Of a stretch of DNA of 64,000 nt, positions 62,063 through 64,000 are shown piece by piece. Source of the DNA: Lobosporangium transversale (Eukaryota > Mortierellomycota > Mortierellomycetes > Mortierellales > Mortierellaceae); the NCBI RefSeq assembly GCF_002105155.1, contig NW_019029050.1, positions 89,437 to 153,436 on the forward strand, written 5' to 3'. Below the pieces are notes generated by a model. That model worked only from the letters and a program-made list of their open reading frames with translations, made no database searches and had not been told where the DNA came from. Numbering within the stretch: position 1 is the first letter of the stretch; every line of letters starts with the position of its first letter. The translations under genes were made by a program, and so were the position numbers.

Positions 62063-64000
62063 CTAGCGTCGTGCGCGCTTTGCAGCCGGAGCAGGCGACT
62101 CTTCCGTGGGCTTGTACTTTGCAGGCCTCTCTTGTCTCTCAATTTGAGCAAGACCGATTCTTGCGATGTTTTCCACCCCTACTGCGTCACGGTCGAAGAA
62201 TACCTTACATGCCCGGCAATATTTAGAGCGAGGGTACACCGTCTCTAAAAAGCTATCACAGAGGGGTCGGGGACAGCGGGCGTTGGTGTAAAATTCGTGC
62301 GCTCCTACAGTGAAGTGTCCTCGCGCTTTGACCTAAGTGTTTCAAATGGCAGTCGTTTATTAGCAAGGGTTCTATGGCTTTCCAGCTTTTCTTACTTTTT
62401 TAAAAAAAAAGCCATACCTGTGTGACAAGATGTCTCGTTATAGCAGTGTGCTTGCTGGGAACTCCTTTACTACTTTCAAAGGACCCTAGGCCGACGACAA
62501 GCACTCCTTTATCCCCAAGCATCTTCAACACTCGCTGTACCGCGTAGTCGAACGTAGCTCGTTGAGCCTTTCGTAGGTCCCATTTTTTTTTCAGATGCCA
62601 TCTGGATTCGTAGAACTCTTGAAGCACATCCAAATTCGTTGATCCTGTCTGTGTCTGAGACTCCCCGTTCATCCATTGAAAGTACTCATTATACGTATCC
62701 CTTCCAAACACAGGGATGGCGCTCTCAACCTCAATCATTGCTTTTTCACGCTTCCTTTTGTTCTACAGGTAATTGAAGCGGAGGACAGGGAGGTACAAGA
62801 ACCTGCTTCTCACCTTTACCGTTTGCCGCAAGTTAGGGTTGTGAGGGTCCAGCGAGGAAAACGTAAGGGCATTAACAATACCAGGATCACATCCGACGAT
62901 AGTTGTGGTGTTTGCGGATGGGCATCGCCCTGGTTTGTTGAATGTGAGCTCAACGTTTTCAAGCAGCTTGGAGCTCCTCTTCCAGTTTATGTTTGCGTAG
63001 TCTTCATCTGTTAGGTCTTCACCGGCCGCCTTTGAGCACGTCGTGTTGAGAAATCCCTGAGAAAGCTCCAGTTTTTGGCTGGGGCCTTCTTCATCTACGT
63101 CAGACTGCTGCTGTCTCTTCGTCTGGGTTGTGTCATAGGCAAGTAGATTCAGAACTAGACCGTTGGTAGAAATCGTTCCTTTGAGTTTGAACCGAGTTAG
63201 ATCTTTGTCCTGTGACTGCAGGGATACTTTGTCTTGATATCCACGAACCATGCGATCACCTCCAATGTCACAAAAGAGAGCCTGTATCAAAACCCCTTTT
63301 GTTCCCTGTACACACTCATACATTGCAGTCTTGGAAGATTATTGAGAGGCAGAATACGCTCCAGCAGCTGCTTGGTATCTTCGTTCGCCCAGAGGATGTC
63401 AACTAGGGCGTGTTCAGACAGATACACATACCCGGGTGACCAGGGGGCGTAGGAAAGTCTGAGTATTTTTTCACTTTTTTGTTCTCCCGCAAAAAAAACT
63501 CAATGTCGCTCATATCTTCGTTTGTTTTCTCGACATCAAACTAAGAAAAAAAAAAAAAAAAAAAAAAAAGGTGTGAATAAAGAGCATTTGATTGCAGAAT
63601 ATGCATGAAAATACCCTACACAAGCTATACCATTGCGTTCCTGTAGTGCTGCCTTAATGATGTCTGTACTTGGCCCATTAGTAAGTCTGACGCTCTTGGA
63701 AATGTGATCTTTTTGGGATCAAAGCCTTGGACGTCCCCCAATGTGATGTCTATTCCTTTATTGGGGAAAGTTCAGTGGTGGCCTTGAAATGTTCATAAGC
63801 GAGGTGATGTGGGCGTTTCTACCGCCTTTCCTTGTTTTTTTGCCCTCGCGTAAGCTGAATTGGGGCCACCTTGACCACTCAAAAGAAGGGTGGCGAGACG
63901 GAAGGAATAATCATTGCTATCCAAGACCTCGTCCAGTGCCTTTTTCCTCGACTTTGCTGCCCCTGGTAACCGCATGATCCTCTCAATGTCCAAGGCAATC
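62063..64000 (-). pseudogene. Fanzor (eukaryotic TnpB-like RNA-guided nuclease), decayed copy
   Basis: Fanzors are eukaryotic relatives of transposon TnpB that cut DNA guided by an omega RNA. RuvC-I is TTTIVGCDPGIVNALTFSSL, with Asp at 62886-62888. The helical segment before RuvC-II (LRKAQRATFDYAVQRVLKML) leads to VLVVGLGSFESSKG, where the usual Glu is replaced. After an intron (62333-62417) comes GAHEFYTNARCPRPLC, whose Glu is the candidate substitute, then the zinc-ribbon second half KYCRACKVFFDRDAVGVENI with the RuvC-III Asp. It ends AAKRARR, TAG 62063-62065. Upstream pieces include SYAPWSPGYVYLSEHALVDI, RLTNGPSTDIIKAALQERNG and, to the window edge, MRLPGAAKSRKKALDEVLDS. Breaks: amber at 62763-62765, frame shifts near 63,330, at the A8 run 63491-63498, at 63710-63714 and near 63,760-63,800. 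Probably a pseudogene. Confidence 0.85.

Overview
The window is nuclear DNA from a fungus, most likely an early-diverging one (Mucoromycota, Mortierella-like); this placement is an inference from gene style and not a database result. The genes are eukaryotic core genes cut by many short GT-AG introns. Coding density is moderate, base composition is AT-leaning, and introns and intergenic gaps carry many long A/T homopolymers. TAA, TAG and TGA are all used as ordinary stops.

Positions 1-42,800 are a gene-dense housekeeping block. In order it holds: the 3' end of an unknown + gene; MRE11 (-); a TRPY/Yvc1-type vacuolar cation channel (-); an HSL-type alpha/beta hydrolase (-); a membrane RING-H2 ubiquitin ligase (-); an UNC-93-like MFS protein (+); AFG2/SPATA5 AAA-ATPase (-) divergent from UBE2O (+); a gene fragment (-) and a Crinkler-like start (+); TFIIB (+); an aldo-keto reductase (+); ESCRT-II VPS36 (-) divergent from diphthamide synthase DPH6 (+); an MTFR1-like disordered protein (+); Arp2/3 subunit ARPC3 (-); a PAH-repeat (Sin3-like) protein (+); proteasome alpha5 (+) convergent with an ECM15/MTH1187-family protein (-); and a small protein with a possible PP1-docking motif (-).

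Positions 42,800-53,500 are an accessory region. About 4.6 kb has no gene I can support. It is followed by a nest of non-LTR retroelements: a 5'-truncated LINE (about 3 kb) with an RNase H domain and an unusual Arg/Glu-rich domain, a 0.7-kb tRNA-headed SINE that appears to share the LINE 3' tail, and several tiny (36-108 bp) retroposed 3'-tail fragments, most with target-site duplications. All lie in the same orientation. A tRNA-Asn gene and a cluster of perfect or near-perfect hairpins follow.

Positions 54,000-60,800 are housekeeping again: the mitochondrial presequence protease CYM1/PreP (-), a LENG1/CIR_N-domain protein (+) and a soluble Rieske protein (-).

Positions 61,000-64,000 hold the most notable item: a decayed Fanzor (eukaryotic TnpB-like, OMEGA RNA-guided nuclease family) on the minus strand. 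It has RuvC-I and RuvC-III motifs, a TnpB-type zinc ribbon, a neutral residue at the usual RuvC-II Glu and a candidate substitute Glu downstream. An in-frame amber codon and several homopolymer-associated frame breaks make it probably a pseudogene.
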